Below the pieces are notes generated by a model. It did no database searches and was not told the origin of the DNA. It worked only from the letters and a program-made list of their open reading frames with translations. From positions 124,001 to 188,000 of the forward strand of contig LNEE01000013.1 in NCBI GenBank assembly GCA_001464895.1: DNA of 64,000 nucleotides, given 5' to 3'. Of this stretch, positions 8,636-18,192 are shown piece by piece (position 1 is the stretch's first letter; the number at the start of each line of letters is the position of its first letter). Made by a program: the position numbers and the translations under genes. The stretch is from Betaproteobacteria bacterium Ga0077532. Lineage in GTDB: Bacteria; Pseudomonadota; Gammaproteobacteria; Burkholderiales; Ga0077523.

Positions 8636-9298
8636 ATGCAATCACGCAAGCACTACTGGATGACGCTCGGAGCGATCGGCCTGTCGATCTCACTGCAAGG
8701 GCAAGCCCAGGAGACCAGCCAGTCCTCGCCCGAATCGATGAACACGCAAGCCCCGTCCACCACGACACGGTGGAGCGACAACGAAACGTCGCGGCGCCAA
8801 TCGTGGCTTCCCATGACTTCGTACGGATACGCCGGCGCGAACGTCGGCGTGACCTCGTTGAATCTCCCGGGCTGCTCACCGGGCGTCTACTGCGACGATT
8901 CGGGCAACGGCTTCAAGGTGTACACGGGCGGCATGATTTCCCGCGTGTTCGGTGTCGAGGCCACCTACGTGCAGCTCCTTGGCGTGGATCGCAACGGTGG
9001 CGATGCACGTGCGAAAGGCGTCAACGTGGGCCTGGTCGCGAATCTGCCCGTCACCGATCGCGTGAACCTGTTCGCCAAGGTCGGCGCGATCTATGGCTGG
9101 ACGAGGACGGGATCGTCGGTCGCGGGAGCGCCGAGTGGCGACAACAGCGACCTCAACTGGAGCTATGGCGCCGGTGCCCAGGTCGACCTGGCAGGCAACT
9201 GGGGTGTTCGTGTGGATTGGGACGTCTACCGCATGAAGTTCGCGAGCGGTGTGACGAATGCGTCCCTCTATTCGGTCGGCCTCGTGTACAAGTTCTAG
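8636..9298 (+). CDS. Outer-membrane beta-barrel protein, OmpA/OmpW-like
   Basis: 220 aa. An N-terminal signal peptide (about 1-24, MQSRKHYWMTLGAIGLSISLQGQAQ) is followed by a low-complexity Ser/Thr-rich linker and then alternating beta-strands with a porin-like finish. Features include YAGANVGVTSLN, FAKVGAIYGWTRTG, LNWSYGAGAQVDLAGNWGVRVDWDVYRM, and a last strand SVGLVYKF ending in Phe, the signal for outer-membrane insertion by BamA. An 8-strand barrel is likely. Two cysteines (CSPGVYCDD) could form a disulfide. No peptidoglycan-binding domain is present. The ligand or role is unknown. Confidence 0.82.
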   Translation: MQSRKHYWMTLGAIGLSISLQGQAQETSQSSPESMNTQAPSTTTRWSDNETSRRQSWLPMTSYGYAGANVGVTSLNLPGCSPGVYCDDSGNGFKVYTGGMISRVFGVEATYVQLLGVDRNGGDARAKGVNVGLVANLPVTDRVNLFAKVGAIYGWTRTGSSVAGAPSGDNSDLNWSYGAGAQVDLAGNWGVRVDWDVYRMKFASGVTNASLYSVGLVYKF

Positions 9299-9309
9299 GG
9301 AGACCCGCG

Positions 9310-9343
9310 GGGACGCGACGCTGCGAATTGGCAATCGCGTCCC
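9310..9343. repeat. Inverted repeat between convergent genes
   Basis: Perfect 9-bp arms GGGACGCGA and TCGCGTCCC separated by 16 bases, just after the beta-barrel gene and before the end of paaY. No T-tract follows. It may act as a terminator or mRNA 3' stabiliser. Confidence 0.4.
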
Positions 9344-9465
9344 TACGGCTCGCGGTTGCCCGGGGTGTGTGGGGGAGCGGGGCCCCCGGGATTTGCGGTG
9401 TATCGAACAGCACGTCGCGTCGAGCGGCAGGCGATCGCTCCGCTGCCGGATTGCGAACGTTGCAA

Positions 9466-10080
9466 TCAGCCCGCGTCGCCCGCCTTGCGACGTTCCACGA
9501 GCGGCACCACATCCGTGATCGGCAGCCGCTTGCGGTCGGGTTCGACGGCCGTGAGCGGCGTCGTCTCGCGCAGCGTCTCGTGGCAGCGCCGCGTGAGGTC
9601 CTGATAGCTGCGCGTCCCCTCGGCTTTCCAGCCGATCTCCTGGTCCGATAGTTCGCGGACGATCTTCGCGGGCACGCCGGCCACCAGCGTGCGCGGCGGC
9701 ACGACCATGCCCGCCTTCACGAAGGCGCACGCGGCGACCATCGCGGACTCGCCGACGACGGCGTTGTCCATCACCACCGCGTTCATCCCGACCAGTGCAT
9801 TGCGACCGATGCGGGCGCCGTGGATCACGGCGCCGTGACCGATGTGACCGTCGACCTCGATGACGGTGTCGGTCCCCGGGAAGCCGTGCATGACGCAGTT
9901 GTCCTGCAGGTTCGATCCCGCCTCCATCACCAGTCGGCCGAAGTCGCCGCGCAGGCTCGCGCCGGGGCCCACGTAGCAGTCCGGTCCGACGATGACATCC
10001 CCGATGAGCACGGCCGTCGGATGCACGAAGGCCGTGGGGTCCACCACCGGCCGGAGGCCGTCGATCTCGTAGCAGGGCAT
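9466..10080 (-). CDS. paaY: PaaY-type gamma-carbonic-anhydrase-fold thioesterase
   Basis: 204 aa left-handed beta-helix protein with hexapeptide repeats from about residue 14 to 130 ([30 protein letters not shown] and onward). Metal-binding histidines typical of gamma-carbonic anhydrases are visible in NCVMHGF and [12 protein letters not shown]. In phenylacetate degradation PaaY is a thioesterase that rescues the pathway by hydrolysing dead-end CoA thioesters. The C-terminal extension after 150 ([20 protein letters not shown]) is a PaaY hallmark. Lies 13 bases downstream of paaN on the same strand, so the two are co-transcribed and diverge from the main paa operon. Confidence 0.88.
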   Translation of the reverse strand: MPCYEIDGLRPVVDPTAFVHPTAVLIGDVIVGPDCYVGPGASLRGDFGRLVMEAGSNLQDNCVMHGFPGTDTVIEVDGHIGHGAVIHGARIGRNALVGMNAVVMDNAVVGESAMVAACAFVKAGMVVPPRTLVAGVPAKIVRELSDQEIGWKAEGTRSYQDLTRRCHETLRETTPLTAVEPDRKRLPITDVVPLVERRKAGDAG

Positions 10081-10093
10081 GGTGCGTTCCCCG

Positions 10094-11755
10094 TCAGGCG
10101 TGCTGGCGACGCTGGACGACACGGAACCGGTCCGTGACGAACGCCGCGTCGGTGTACGACGCGTTGGCCGACGGGTTCGCACCGGTCGCGTGGAAGTCCG
10201 AGAAGCCGGCCGACTGGTTGACGTACACGTTCCCCGTGAGATTGATCGAGAGCGCGACGCCCGCCCGCAGGCTCGCTTCGATCATCGCGTCGACCACCTC
10301 GGGTTTCGTGGAGTAGAGGCCCAGCGTGATCGCGCCCTTTTCGTTCACGACGCGCTCGGCGAGCGACGCGAGGTGCGCGGCGTCGTGCACCTTCACGACG
10401 AAGCTGATGGGGCCGAAGCGTTCCTCCATCCACGCGCCTTCGCTGGCTGCTTCGCAGGCGAGCAGCACCGGCGTGCGCACGGCGGCCGTGGGGAAGTCGG
10501 GATTCACGAGCGCGCGCGACGCGAGCACCACGCGGCCCCAGTTGGGCGCGTCGTCGATGCGGCGGAGCGTGGCCTCGGACTGGATGGCCCCCAGAACACC
10601 GCACGCCATGGCCGGGTCCGCGAGCAGCTTCGAGATCGCGGCACCGAGGTCTTCGGCCACCTGTTCGAACGGGATGCGGCCCTCGGGCGTGTCGATGCCG
10701 TCGGCCGGCACGAGGATCGCCTGTGTCGTCGTGCACATCTGCCCGGAGTAGAGCGACAGCGTGAACGCGAGGTTGCGCATCATTGCGGCGTAGGCGTCGG
10801 TGGATTCGATCGCGACGACGTTGACGCCCGCCATCTCGGCGTAGAGCCGTGCCTGCCGTGCGTGCTCGGCGAGCCACTGGCCGAAAGCGTTGCTGCCGGT
10901 GAAATCGATGGTGCGCACCGCGTGGTCGGTGGCGAGGCGCTGCGTGACTGCCGGGTCGGTGCTCACGCAAAGCGAGCAGAGGTCCGGCGGCAGGCCGTTC
11001 TCGGCGAGCACTTCGCGGACGATGCGCACCGAGATCGCCGCCGGCAGGATCGCGTTCGGGTGAGGCTTCACGATCACCGGGTTGCCGGTCGCGAGCGAAG
11101 CGAAGAGGCCGGGGTACGTGTTCCACGTGGGGAACGTACTGCAGCCGATCACGAGCGCGATGCCGCGCCCCACGACCTCGAAGTGCTTGTGCATCACGAT
11201 CGGCGGGTTCTTGCCCTGGGGCTTCTCCCACACGGCGTCGCCGACCACTGCGGTGGTCTCGCGCCACGCCATCGCGACGGCTTCCAGACCGCGGTCCTGG
11301 GCGTGGGGGCCGCCGGCCTGGAAGGCCATGGCGAAACTCTGGCCCGTGGTGAGCGACACCGCGTGTGTGATCTCGAAGCTGTGGCGGTTGAGGCGCGCCA
11401 GCACTTCGAGCAGCACGCCGGCGCGACCGTCAGGACCGAGTTTCCGCCACGCGGGGGATGCGGCGATGGCGGCATCGAGCAGGGCGCGCGGGTCGTTCAC
11501 GGGGTAGCTGACGTCGAGGGTCTTGCCGAAGGGCGAGTGCTCGGGGGCGACGGTGCCGGTCTCGCCCGGCTGTCCGAGGTCGAAGCGCTTGCCGAGCAGG
11601 GCCTCGAAGGCCACGCGACCTTCCTCCGCGGCGGTCTCGCCGTAGTTCTTCGGGCTGCCCACCTCGGGGTAGGGGCTCCAGAAGCCGCGGGTGCGCAGCG
11701 CCTCGACGGCGCGTTCGAGGGTGGGGCGGTGCTGTTCGAACAGGGGGTGGCTCAT
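10094..11755 (-). CDS. paaN: PaaN, aldehyde-dehydrogenase-like phenylacetate degradation protein
   Basis: 553 aa. Aldehyde dehydrogenase fold with catalytic Cys in [11 protein letters not shown] and the general-base Glu in [14 protein letters not shown]. The opening [20 protein letters not shown] and the phrases [14 protein letters not shown] and [18 protein letters not shown] resemble the stand-alone PaaN group rather than PaaZ. It should oxidise the ring-opened semialdehyde (3-oxo-5,6-dehydrosuberyl-CoA semialdehyde). Unlike PaaZ there is no C-terminal MaoC hydratase domain, so oxepin-CoA hydrolysis must come from another protein. The start at 11755 has GGAG upstream. Divergent from paaG across a shared regulatory region. 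Confidence 0.88.
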   Translation of the reverse strand: MSHPLFEQHRPTLERAVEALRTRGFWSPYPEVGSPKNYGETAAEEGRVAFEALLGKRFDLGQPGETGTVAPEHSPFGKTLDVSYPVNDPRALLDAAIAASPAWRKLGPDGRAGVLLEVLARLNRHSFEITHAVSLTTGQSFAMAFQAGGPHAQDRGLEAVAMAWRETTAVVGDAVWEKPQGKNPPIVMHKHFEVVGRGIALVIGCSTFPTWNTYPGLFASLATGNPVIVKPHPNAILPAAISVRIVREVLAENGLPPDLCSLCVSTDPAVTQRLATDHAVRTIDFTGSNAFGQWLAEHARQARLYAEMAGVNVVAIESTDAYAAMMRNLAFTLSLYSGQMCTTTQAILVPADGIDTPEGRIPFEQVAEDLGAAISKLLADPAMACGVLGAIQSEATLRRIDDAPNWGRVVLASRALVNPDFPTAAVRTPVLLACEAASEGAWMEERFGPISFVVKVHDAAHLASLAERVVNEKGAITLGLYSTKPEVVDAMIEASLRAGVALSINLTGNVYVNQSAGFSDFHATGANPSANASYTDAAFVTDRFRVVQRRQHA

Positions 11756-11793
11756 CGGGGCTCCGTCGCGCCGCCGTCGCGGGGGCGGCGCGC

Positions 11794-11841
11794 TTGTGTT
11801 CAGGGGAAACCGACGTTACATTTGATCGACCGGTCGGTCAA
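11794..11841. promoter_or_regulatory. Divergent paaN/paaG promoter region with TetR-type operator
   Basis: A 20-bp inverted repeat, TTGATCGACCGGTCGGTCAA, spans 11822-11841 with one mismatch between its 10-bp arms. The plus-strand candidate promoter is TTGTGT (11794-11799), a 17-base spacer and TACATT (11817-11822), so the operator sits on the expected start site of paaG transcription. On the minus strand TTGACC (11836-11841 complement) could be the -35 for paaN, with TAACGT 17 bases on. One bound repressor could block both directions. The natural candidate is the TetR protein encoded at the end of the operon. Promoter boxes are by eye only. Confidence 0.72.
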
Positions 11842-11874
11842 CGAATGACCGGATCGACCTCCCCGGAACGACTG

Positions 11875-12669
11875 ATGACAACCTACGACTGCATCCGCTA
11901 CGAGGCGGCCGACGGCGTCGCGACACTCACGCTGAACCGCCCCGACCGACTCAACAGCTTCACGGTCGCCATGCACGTGGAGGTGCGCGAGGCGCTGGCC
12001 CGGGCCCGCGACGACGACGCCGTCCGTGCCCTCGTGCTCACCGGGGCGGGGCGTGGCTTCTGCGCCGGCCAGGATCTCGGCGACCGGGCGGTGAAGCCGG
12101 GCGGCGAGCGTCCGGACCTCGGGCACTCGATCGAGACGTTCTATCGTCCGCTCGTCACCGCACTGCGCGACATGCCGAAGCCTGTGATCTGCGCCGTCAA
12201 CGGCGTGGCAGCGGGCGCTGGCGCCAACATCGCACTCGCCTGCGATGTCGTGGTGGCGGCACGATCGGCCACCTTCATCCAGGCGTTCTGCAAGCTCGGG
12301 CTCATCCCCGACTCCGGCGGTACCTTCTTCCTGACCCGCTCGCTCGGCGCGCCGCGCGCCATGGGCCTCGCCCTCTTCGGCGACAAGCTGCCGGCCGAGC
12401 AGGCGGCGCAATGGGGGCTCATCTGGAAGTGCGTCGACGACGCCGAGCTGATGCCCGCCGTGCAGGCGATGGCCGCGCAACTGGCCCAGGGGCCGACGCT
12501 CGGCTACGCGCGCACCAAGCAGGCGATCCAGGCGGCCGAGCGCCATGCCCTCGATGCGCAGTTCGAGCTGGAGCGCGAACTGCAGCGCGAACTCGGCTAC
12601 ACCCACGACTACCTGGAGGGCGTGACGGCCTTCTCGGAAAAGCGCGCACCGCGCTTCACAGGCAGGTGA
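11875..12669 (+). CDS. paaG: PaaG, 1,2-epoxyphenylacetyl-CoA isomerase
   Basis: 264 aa crotonase-fold enzyme. It isomerises ring-1,2-epoxyphenylacetyl-CoA to the oxepin form. The oxyanion-hole segments are GRGFCAGQDLGD (59-70) and NGVAAGAGANIAL (109-121). The catalytic Asp is D146 in GLIPDSGGT, the position and motif that separate PaaG from enoyl-CoA hydratases, which carry Glu here. The start at 11875 lies 33 bases after the operator palindrome; the earlier in-frame codons read through the operator. First gene of the long plus-strand paa operon; its TGA overlaps the ribosome site of paaH. Confidence 0.92.
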   Translation: MTTYDCIRYEAADGVATLTLNRPDRLNSFTVAMHVEVREALARARDDDAVRALVLTGAGRGFCAGQDLGDRAVKPGGERPDLGHSIETFYRPLVTALRDMPKPVICAVNGVAAGAGANIALACDVVVAARSATFIQAFCKLGLIPDSGGTFFLTRSLGAPRAMGLALFGDKLPAEQAAQWGLIWKCVDDAELMPAVQAMAAQLAQGPTLGYARTKQAIQAAERHALDAQFELERELQRELGYTHDYLEGVTAFSEKRAPRFTGR

Positions 12670-12674
12670 CGACC

Positions 12675-14207
12675 ATGGCTGAACCTCTGTTTCCCGGGAC
12701 CATCGTCTCGGTCGTCGGTGCAGGCACCATGGGCAGCGGCATCGCCCACGTGGCAGCCCGTGCCGGCCATCTGGTGGTGCTGTTCGATGCGCAGCCCGAA
12801 GCGCTCGACCGCGCGCGGAAGGCCATCGCGAAGGATCTCGCGTTCCTCGTGTCGAAGCAGCGCCTCGATGCGGCCGAGGCCGAGGCCATCCTCGGGCGCA
12901 TCACGATGGCGTCCGACCTCGCGGCCACCGCCCGGTCGGCACTCGTGATCGAGGCGATCGCCGAGGACCGCGCCGCCAAGCGGTCGCTCTTCGCGGCGCT
13001 GGAGGCCATCGTCGCGGACGACTGCATCCTCGCCACCAACACGTCGTCGATCTCGATCACCGACATCGCCGCGGGCCTGCGCCTGCCGGGCCGCGTGGTC
13101 GGCATGCACTTCTTCAACCCCGCACCACGCATGGCGCTCGTGGAGGTCGTCGACGGTCTGCAGACCGATCCGCAGGTGGCCGAGACGCTGATCGCGACCT
13201 GCAAGGTCTGGGGCAAGACGCCGGTCCGCGCGAAGTCGACACCCGGCTTCATCGTGAATCGCGTGGCGCGCCCCTACTACGGCGAGTCGATGCGCACGCT
13301 CGCCGAGGGCGCCACCGACCCCGCGACGCTCGACGCCGTCCTGCGCGACTGCGGCGCGTTCCCGATGGGCCCGTGCGAGCTGATGGATCTCATCGGGCTC
13401 GACGTGAACCTGATGGTGTCGCGCTCGGTGTTCGAGGCGCTGGGCGGGGATCGCCGCTACGCGCCGTCGCTCGTGCAGCAGGAACTCGTGCGCGCAGGGC
13501 GCCATGGCCGCAAGACTGGGTACGGCTTCCACCGCTACGGTGAAGGCGTCGCGGCGCCCGTTCCGACCGTCGAACCGCCGCGTGGCCCCGTGCCTCCGAC
13601 GTCGTCCCATCCGCACCTCGGGCTGCTGGAGCCGCTCGTGAAGCGCATCGTCGCCGGTGGCGTGGAGGTCCAGCACGTCACCAGCGACGACAGGTCTCAC
13701 CTCCACCTGCAGGCCGGCGCGGCGCGCTTGATGCTCGGCGATGGCCGGACGGCAACGCAGCGCGCCGTGGAGGAAGGTGACCCCGATCTCGTGCTGATCG
13801 ACCTCGCGGCCGATTTCGCGCGTACGCCCCGCGTGGTCCTCGCCCGCGCGGACCAGTGCAGCGACGCCGCATGGCGCGATGCGGTCGCGACGTTCCAGGC
13901 TGGCGGCATCGATGTCGTCCGCATCGACGACATCGCCGGGATGATCGTGATCCGGACCGTCGCGATGCTCGTCAACGAGGCCGCCGACGTCGTCACGCAG
14001 GGCATCGCGACCGTCGAGGATGTCGACACCGCCATGCGCCTCGGGACGGGCTGGACCGTTCCGCCGTTCGACTGGGCCGATCGCATGGGCGCGAAGTGGG
14101 TCGCGATGGTGCTCGATCATCTGCGGAACCACTACGGCGAGGAGCGTTACCGGGTCGCGCCCGCGCTGCAGCGGCGCCGCTGGTCGGGAGGGAAGTTCCA
14201 TGCCTGA
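12675..14207 (+). CDS. paaH: PaaH, 3-hydroxyadipyl-CoA dehydrogenase
   Basis: 510 aa. NAD-binding motif VVGAGTMGSG (13-22). The 3-hydroxyacyl-CoA dehydrogenase phrase RVVGMHFFNPAPRMALVEVV contains the catalytic His. RAKSTPGFIVNRVARPYYGE opens the C-terminal helical domain, which is duplicated (second copy around 420-500), as in PaaH rather than short FadB-type enzymes. It oxidises 3-hydroxyadipyl-CoA to 3-oxoadipyl-CoA using NAD+. AGGTGA lies six bases before the ATG. Overlaps paaI by eight bases. Confidence 0.9.
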   Translation: MAEPLFPGTIVSVVGAGTMGSGIAHVAARAGHLVVLFDAQPEALDRARKAIAKDLAFLVSKQRLDAAEAEAILGRITMASDLAATARSALVIEAIAEDRAAKRSLFAALEAIVADDCILATNTSSISITDIAAGLRLPGRVVGMHFFNPAPRMALVEVVDGLQTDPQVAETLIATCKVWGKTPVRAKSTPGFIVNRVARPYYGESMRTLAEGATDPATLDAVLRDCGAFPMGPCELMDLIGLDVNLMVSRSVFEALGGDRRYAPSLVQQELVRAGRHGRKTGYGFHRYGEGVAAPVPTVEPPRGPVPPTSSHPHLGLLEPLVKRIVAGGVEVQHVTSDDRSHLHLQAGAARLMLGDGRTATQRAVEEGDPDLVLIDLAADFARTPRVVLARADQCSDAAWRDAVATFQAGGIDVVRIDDIAGMIVIRTVAMLVNEAADVVTQGIATVEDVDTAMRLGTGWTVPPFDWADRMGAKWVAMVLDHLRNHYGEERYRVAPALQRRRWSGGKFHA

Positions 14208-14640
14208 GCCGCGCGATCCTCAGGCGGTCGCCGATCACGTCGGCCGCGCGATGCTCGCAGGCGACGCCGCGTCGTCCGGGCTCGGCATGCAGGTGGAAGC
14301 GATGGGTCCGGGTACCGCGCGGATGTCGATGCGCGTGCAGCCGCACATGCTGAACGGCTTCCGCATCTGCCACGGCGGCTACATCACGCTGCTCGCGGAT
14401 TCGACGTTCGCGTTCGCGTGCAACAGCTACAACCAGCTCACCGTGGCGGCGGGGATCACCGTCGACTTCCTGGCGCCCGCGCAGCCGGACGACCTTCTCA
14501 CCGCCGAGGCCAGGGAGATCTCGCGGGCCGGCAGCACGGGCCTGTACGACGTGCAGGTGCGCAACCAGGCCGGCACGCTGATCGCCACGCTGCGTGGGCG
14601 CTCCCATCGACTGAAAGACCGAACGACGGTGCCCGAATGA
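14200..14640 (+). CDS. paaI: PaaI, phenylacetyl-CoA thioesterase (hotdog fold)
   Basis: 146 aa, usual for PaaI. The hotdog thioesterase motif is ICHGGYITLLADSTFAFACN (57-75), with HGG at 58-60 and the catalytic Asp at D67. The enzyme hydrolyses CoA esters such as ring-hydroxylated phenylacetyl-CoA, preventing CoA sequestration. GGGAGGG precedes the ATG at 14200, which lies inside the end of paaH, so translation is coupled. Confidence 0.92.
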   Translation: MPEPRDPQAVADHVGRAMLAGDAASSGLGMQVEAMGPGTARMSMRVQPHMLNGFRICHGGYITLLADSTFAFACNSYNQLTVAAGITVDFLAPAQPDDLLTAEAREISRAGSTGLYDVQVRNQAGTLIATLRGRSHRLKDRTTVPE

Positions 14641-14668
14641 GCAACGACACGACGCTGCGGAGACCCCC

Positions 14669-15985
14669 ATGCCGGTGAAGTCGCCCGCGCCGGGGGATCT
14701 CGAACCGATCGAGCGCGCGAGCCGTGACGAGCTGGCGGCGCTGCAGTTCTCCCGCCTGCGCTGGAGCCTGCGGCACACCTACGACAACGTCGCGCCCTAC
14801 CGCGCGAAGTGCGAGGCGGCCGGGGTGCATCCGGATGACCTTCGCACGCTCGCCGACCTCGCGAAGTTTCCGTTCACCACGAAGCAGGATCTCCGCGATC
14901 ACTATCCGTTCGGCCTCTTCGCGGTGCCGCGGGAGCGCGTCGTGCGCGTCCATGCGTCGAGCGGCACGACGGGCAAGCCCACCGTCGTGGGCTACACGCA
15001 GCGCGACATCGACACGTGGGCGGATCTCGTCGCGCGCTCCATCCGCGCATCGGGTGGACGCCCCGGCGACATCCTCCACGTGGCCTACGGCTACGGCCTC
15101 TTCACCGGTGGGCTCGGGGCGCACTACGGCGCCGAACGCCTGGGCTGCACGGTCATCCCGATGTCGGGGGGGCAGACCGAGAAGCAGGTGCAGCTCATCA
15201 CCGACTTCCGGCCCGACATCATCATGGTCACACCGTCGTACATGCTGACCTTGATCGACGAGATGGAGCGGCAGGGGCTCGACCCGGCCGCGTCGTCGCT
15301 GTCGGTGGGCATCTTCGGCGCGGAGCCCTGGACCGACGCGATGCGCGAGGCGATCGAACGCCGCGGCGGTCTCGACGCGGTGGACATCTACGGGCTCTCG
15401 GAAGTGATGGGGCCCGGCGTCGCGAACGAGTGCATCGAATCGAAGGACGGCCCGGTGGTGTGGGAAGACCACTTCTACCCGGAGATCATCGATCCCTCCA
15501 CGGGCGCGGTGCTGCCGGACGGCGAACAGGGCGAACTGGTGTTCACGTCGCTCACGAAGGAGGCGCTGCCGGTCATCCGCTATCGCACGCGCGACCTCAC
15601 GCGGCTGCTGCCGCCCACGGCGCGTTCGATGCGGCGCATGGGGCGCATCACGGGCCGGTCCGACGACATGCTGATCATCCGCGGCGTGAACGTCTTTCCT
15701 TCGCAGGTCGAGGAACTCATCTGCCGCCGGTCGCAACTCGCGCCGCAATACCTGCTGGTGGTCACGCGCGACGGGCACCTCGATGCGCTGACGGTGCAGG
15801 TGGAACTGGAGGCCACGGCCGATCGTGCGGAGGCGCATCGCGCGAGGCTCGCGGGGGAACTCGCGCACGACATCAAGGCACTGATCGGCGTCACCGCCGC
15901 AGTGGAGGTGCTGTTGCCGTTCGCTCTCGAACGCGTGACGGTGGGCAAGGCGAAGCGGGTGCTCGATCGCCGGCCGAGGTCGTAG
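14669..15985 (+). CDS. paaK: PaaK, phenylacetate-CoA ligase
   Basis: 438 aa, the usual PaaK length. ANL-superfamily ATP/AMP motif [17 protein letters not shown] (94-110); [15 protein letters not shown] in the middle; C-terminal domain with [25 protein letters not shown]. It activates phenylacetate with ATP and CoA in the cytosol, the committed step of the pathway. GGAG sits eight bases before the start. 28 bases after paaI, in the same operon. Confidence 0.95.
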   Translation: MPVKSPAPGDLEPIERASRDELAALQFSRLRWSLRHTYDNVAPYRAKCEAAGVHPDDLRTLADLAKFPFTTKQDLRDHYPFGLFAVPRERVVRVHASSGTTGKPTVVGYTQRDIDTWADLVARSIRASGGRPGDILHVAYGYGLFTGGLGAHYGAERLGCTVIPMSGGQTEKQVQLITDFRPDIIMVTPSYMLTLIDEMERQGLDPAASSLSVGIFGAEPWTDAMREAIERRGGLDAVDIYGLSEVMGPGVANECIESKDGPVVWEDHFYPEIIDPSTGAVLPDGEQGELVFTSLTKEALPVIRYRTRDLTRLLPPTARSMRRMGRITGRSDDMLIIRGVNVFPSQVEELICRRSQLAPQYLLVVTRDGHLDALTVQVELEATADRAEAHRARLAGELAHDIKALIGVTAAVEVLLPFALERVTVGKAKRVLDRRPRS

Positions 15986-16004
15986 ACGGAACACGGAGTC
16001 ACGC

Positions 16005-17015
16005 ATGTACACACAAGCCATGGATGTACCGATGCCGAAGGACGGCGACGCGCCTGCGTTGCACGCCGTCACGGCACAGTCCGCCGACTACCAGGCGGAG
16101 TTCGACGCGAAGCTCGCCCGAGGCGACTTCATCGAGGCGAAGGACTGGATGCCCGACGGCTATCGGAAGACGCTCGTGCGGCAGATCTCGCAGCACGCGC
16201 ACTCCGAGATCGTCGGCATGCTCCCCGAGGGCAACTGGATCACGCGGGCGCCGACCCTGAAGCGGAAGGCCATCCTGCTCGCGAAGGTGCAGGACGAGGG
16301 TGGCCACGGTCTGTATCTGTACGCGGCGGCCGAGACGCTCGGCGTCTCGCGCGACGACCTGCTCGATGCGCTGCACACGGGCCGCGCCAAGTACTCGTCG
16401 ATCTTCAACTACCCGACGCTCTCGTGGGCGGACGTGGGCGTCATCGGCTGGCTCGTCGACGGCGCGGCGATCATGAACCAGATCCCGCTCTGCCGTTGCT
16501 CGTACGGGCCGTACGCCCGCGCCATGATCCGCATCTGCAAGGAGGAGAGCTTCCATCAGCGGCAGGGCTTCGACCTCCTGCTGACCATGATGCAGGGCAC
16601 GGCGGCCCAGCGCGAGATGGTGCAGGAGTCCGTGAATCGCTGGTGGTGGCCGTCGCTGATGATGTTCGGCCCGCACGACGGGCAGTCGCAGCACGGCGCC
16701 CAGAATGCGCGGTGGGGCATCAAGCGCATCTCCAACGACGATCTGCGCCAGAAGTTCGTCGACGCGACGGTGCCGCAGGCGCAGGTGCTCGGCGTCACGC
16801 TGCCGGATCCCGAACTGCGCTGGAACGAGACCCGCGGCCACTGGGATTTCGGGGCCATCGACTGGAGCGAGTTCGAGGCCGTGCTCGCCGGTCACGGCCC
16901 GTGCAATCGCGAGCGCCTCGCCGAACGCGTGCGTGCCCACGACGACGGGCGCTGGGTGCGCGAGGCCGCACTGGCCCACGCCGCGAAGCGTGCCGCCCGC
17001 GCGCAGGCGGCCTGA
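16005..17015 (+). CDS. paaA: PaaA, catalytic subunit of phenylacetyl-CoA 1,2-epoxidase
   Basis: 336 aa ferritin-like diiron oxygenase subunit. Candidate iron ligands are visible: E68 in [10 protein letters not shown]98 and H101 in DEGGH, D143 in LSWADVG, and E181/H184 in KEESFHQRQ. With PaaC it forms the core that inserts one oxygen atom from O2 into the ring of phenylacetyl-CoA. Electrons come from PaaE. First gene of the PaaABCDE block, 19 bases after paaK. Confidence 0.96.
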   Translation: MYTQAMDVPMPKDGDAPALHAVTAQSADYQAEFDAKLARGDFIEAKDWMPDGYRKTLVRQISQHAHSEIVGMLPEGNWITRAPTLKRKAILLAKVQDEGGHGLYLYAAAETLGVSRDDLLDALHTGRAKYSSIFNYPTLSWADVGVIGWLVDGAAIMNQIPLCRCSYGPYARAMIRICKEESFHQRQGFDLLLTMMQGTAAQREMVQESVNRWWWPSLMMFGPHDGQSQHGAQNARWGIKRISNDDLRQKFVDATVPQAQVLGVTLPDPELRWNETRGHWDFGAIDWSEFEAVLAGHGPCNRERLAERVRAHDDGRWVREAALAHAAKRAARAQAA

Positions 17016-17063
17016 TTTACGCCACCCCTGATCTCCGCAGACGAATCCCTCGAGACGACGCAC

Positions 17064-17357
17064 ATGAGCACCGACAGGAAGGAATGGCCGCTGTGGGAAG
17101 TGTTCATCCGCAGCCGCAACGGGCTGGACCACAAGCACTGCGGGAGCGTGCATGCACCCGACGACCGGCTCGCGCTGCAGATGGCGCGCGACGTGTACAC
17201 GCGCCGGATGGAAGGCGTGAGCATCTGGGTGGTTCGCGCCGATCACATCATCGCGTCGGACCCGGATGCGAAGCCCGAGATGTTCGATCCCGCGGCCGAC
17301 AAGATCTACCGGCATCCGACGTTCTACAAGCTGCCGGACGAGGTGGATCACATGTGA
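17064..17357 (+). CDS. paaB: PaaB, small subunit of phenylacetyl-CoA epoxidase
   Basis: 97 aa, the expected size. The pattern WPLWEVFIRSRNGLDHKHCGSVHAPDDRLAL is diagnostic of PaaB. It bridges PaaAC heterodimers and is needed for activity but holds no metal. The C-terminus YRHPTFYKLPDEVDHM matches the family. Located between paaA (49-base gap) and paaC (86-base gap). Confidence 0.95.
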   Translation: MSTDRKEWPLWEVFIRSRNGLDHKHCGSVHAPDDRLALQMARDVYTRRMEGVSIWVVRADHIIASDPDAKPEMFDPAADKIYRHPTFYKLPDEVDHM

Positions 17358-17442
17358 GGCCCTGGGGGGCCGTCGCCTCGTCCCTGGAGGCTGGCCCCGG
17401 TTCCGCACTTCCACCCCACCGCTCCCAGTTCCCCGGTCAATC

Positions 17443-18192
17443 ATGTCTGTCCACTTCGACTATCTCCTCCGCCTCGCCGACACCTCGCTCATCCTCGGGC
17501 AGCGCCTTTCGGAATGGTGCGGCCACGGTCCCGTGCTGGAGGAGGATCTCGCGCTGACCAACGTCGCGCTCGATTGCATCGGGCAGGCGCGCCTGCTGTT
17601 GTCGCACGCGGCGGATGTGGAGGGGCAGGGGCGCGACGAGGATCAGCTCGCCTTCCTCCGCGACGACGGGCGCTACCGCAATCTCACGATCGTCGAACTG
17701 CCGAACGGCGACTTCGGTGCGACGGTCGTTCGCAATCTTCTCGTCAACGCTTGGCAGGCGCAGGTCTGGGCGTCGCTCGCGGATTCCACCGATCGTGCAT
17801 TGGCGGCGATCGCCGAGAAGAGCGCGAAGGAGACGCGCTACCACGTGACGCACGCGGCCGACTGGACGATCCGACTGGGTGACGGCACGGACGAATCGCA
17901 CGGCCGCATGCAGTCCGCGCTCGACCGCCTCTGGCCGTACACGGCCGAGTTCTTCGTCGTCGATGCACTGGACGAGGCGGTCGCGGCAGCCGGCATCGCG
18001 CCGCTGTGCAGAACGCTGGAAGCCGCGTGGATGGCCACGGTGGTGCCGGTGTTCGAGGAGGCCACGCTCACGGTGCCAGGCCGTTCGCCTTTCCGTTCGC
18101 GCGGCAAGACGGGCGTGCACACGGAGCATCTCGGTCATCTGCTCGCCGGCATGCAGCACCTGCAGCGCGCGTATCCGGGCGGGCAGTGGTGA
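17443..18192 (+). CDS. paaC: PaaC, structural subunit of phenylacetyl-CoA epoxidase
   Basis: 249 aa ferritin-like subunit that pairs with PaaA but lacks the active diiron centre. Typical segments are LRLADTSLILGQRLSEWCGHGPVLEEDLALTN (9-40) and AKETRYHVTHAADWTIRLGDGTDESHGRMQ. The ribosome site is weak, so translation may depend on operon coupling. Its stop TGA overlaps the GTG start of paaD. Confidence 0.94.
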   Translation: MSVHFDYLLRLADTSLILGQRLSEWCGHGPVLEEDLALTNVALDCIGQARLLLSHAADVEGQGRDEDQLAFLRDDGRYRNLTIVELPNGDFGATVVRNLLVNAWQAQVWASLADSTDRALAAIAEKSAKETRYHVTHAADWTIRLGDGTDESHGRMQSALDRLWPYTAEFFVVDALDEAVAAAGIAPLCRTLEAAWMATVVPVFEEATLTVPGRSPFRSRGKTGVHTEHLGHLLAGMQHLQRAYPGGQW

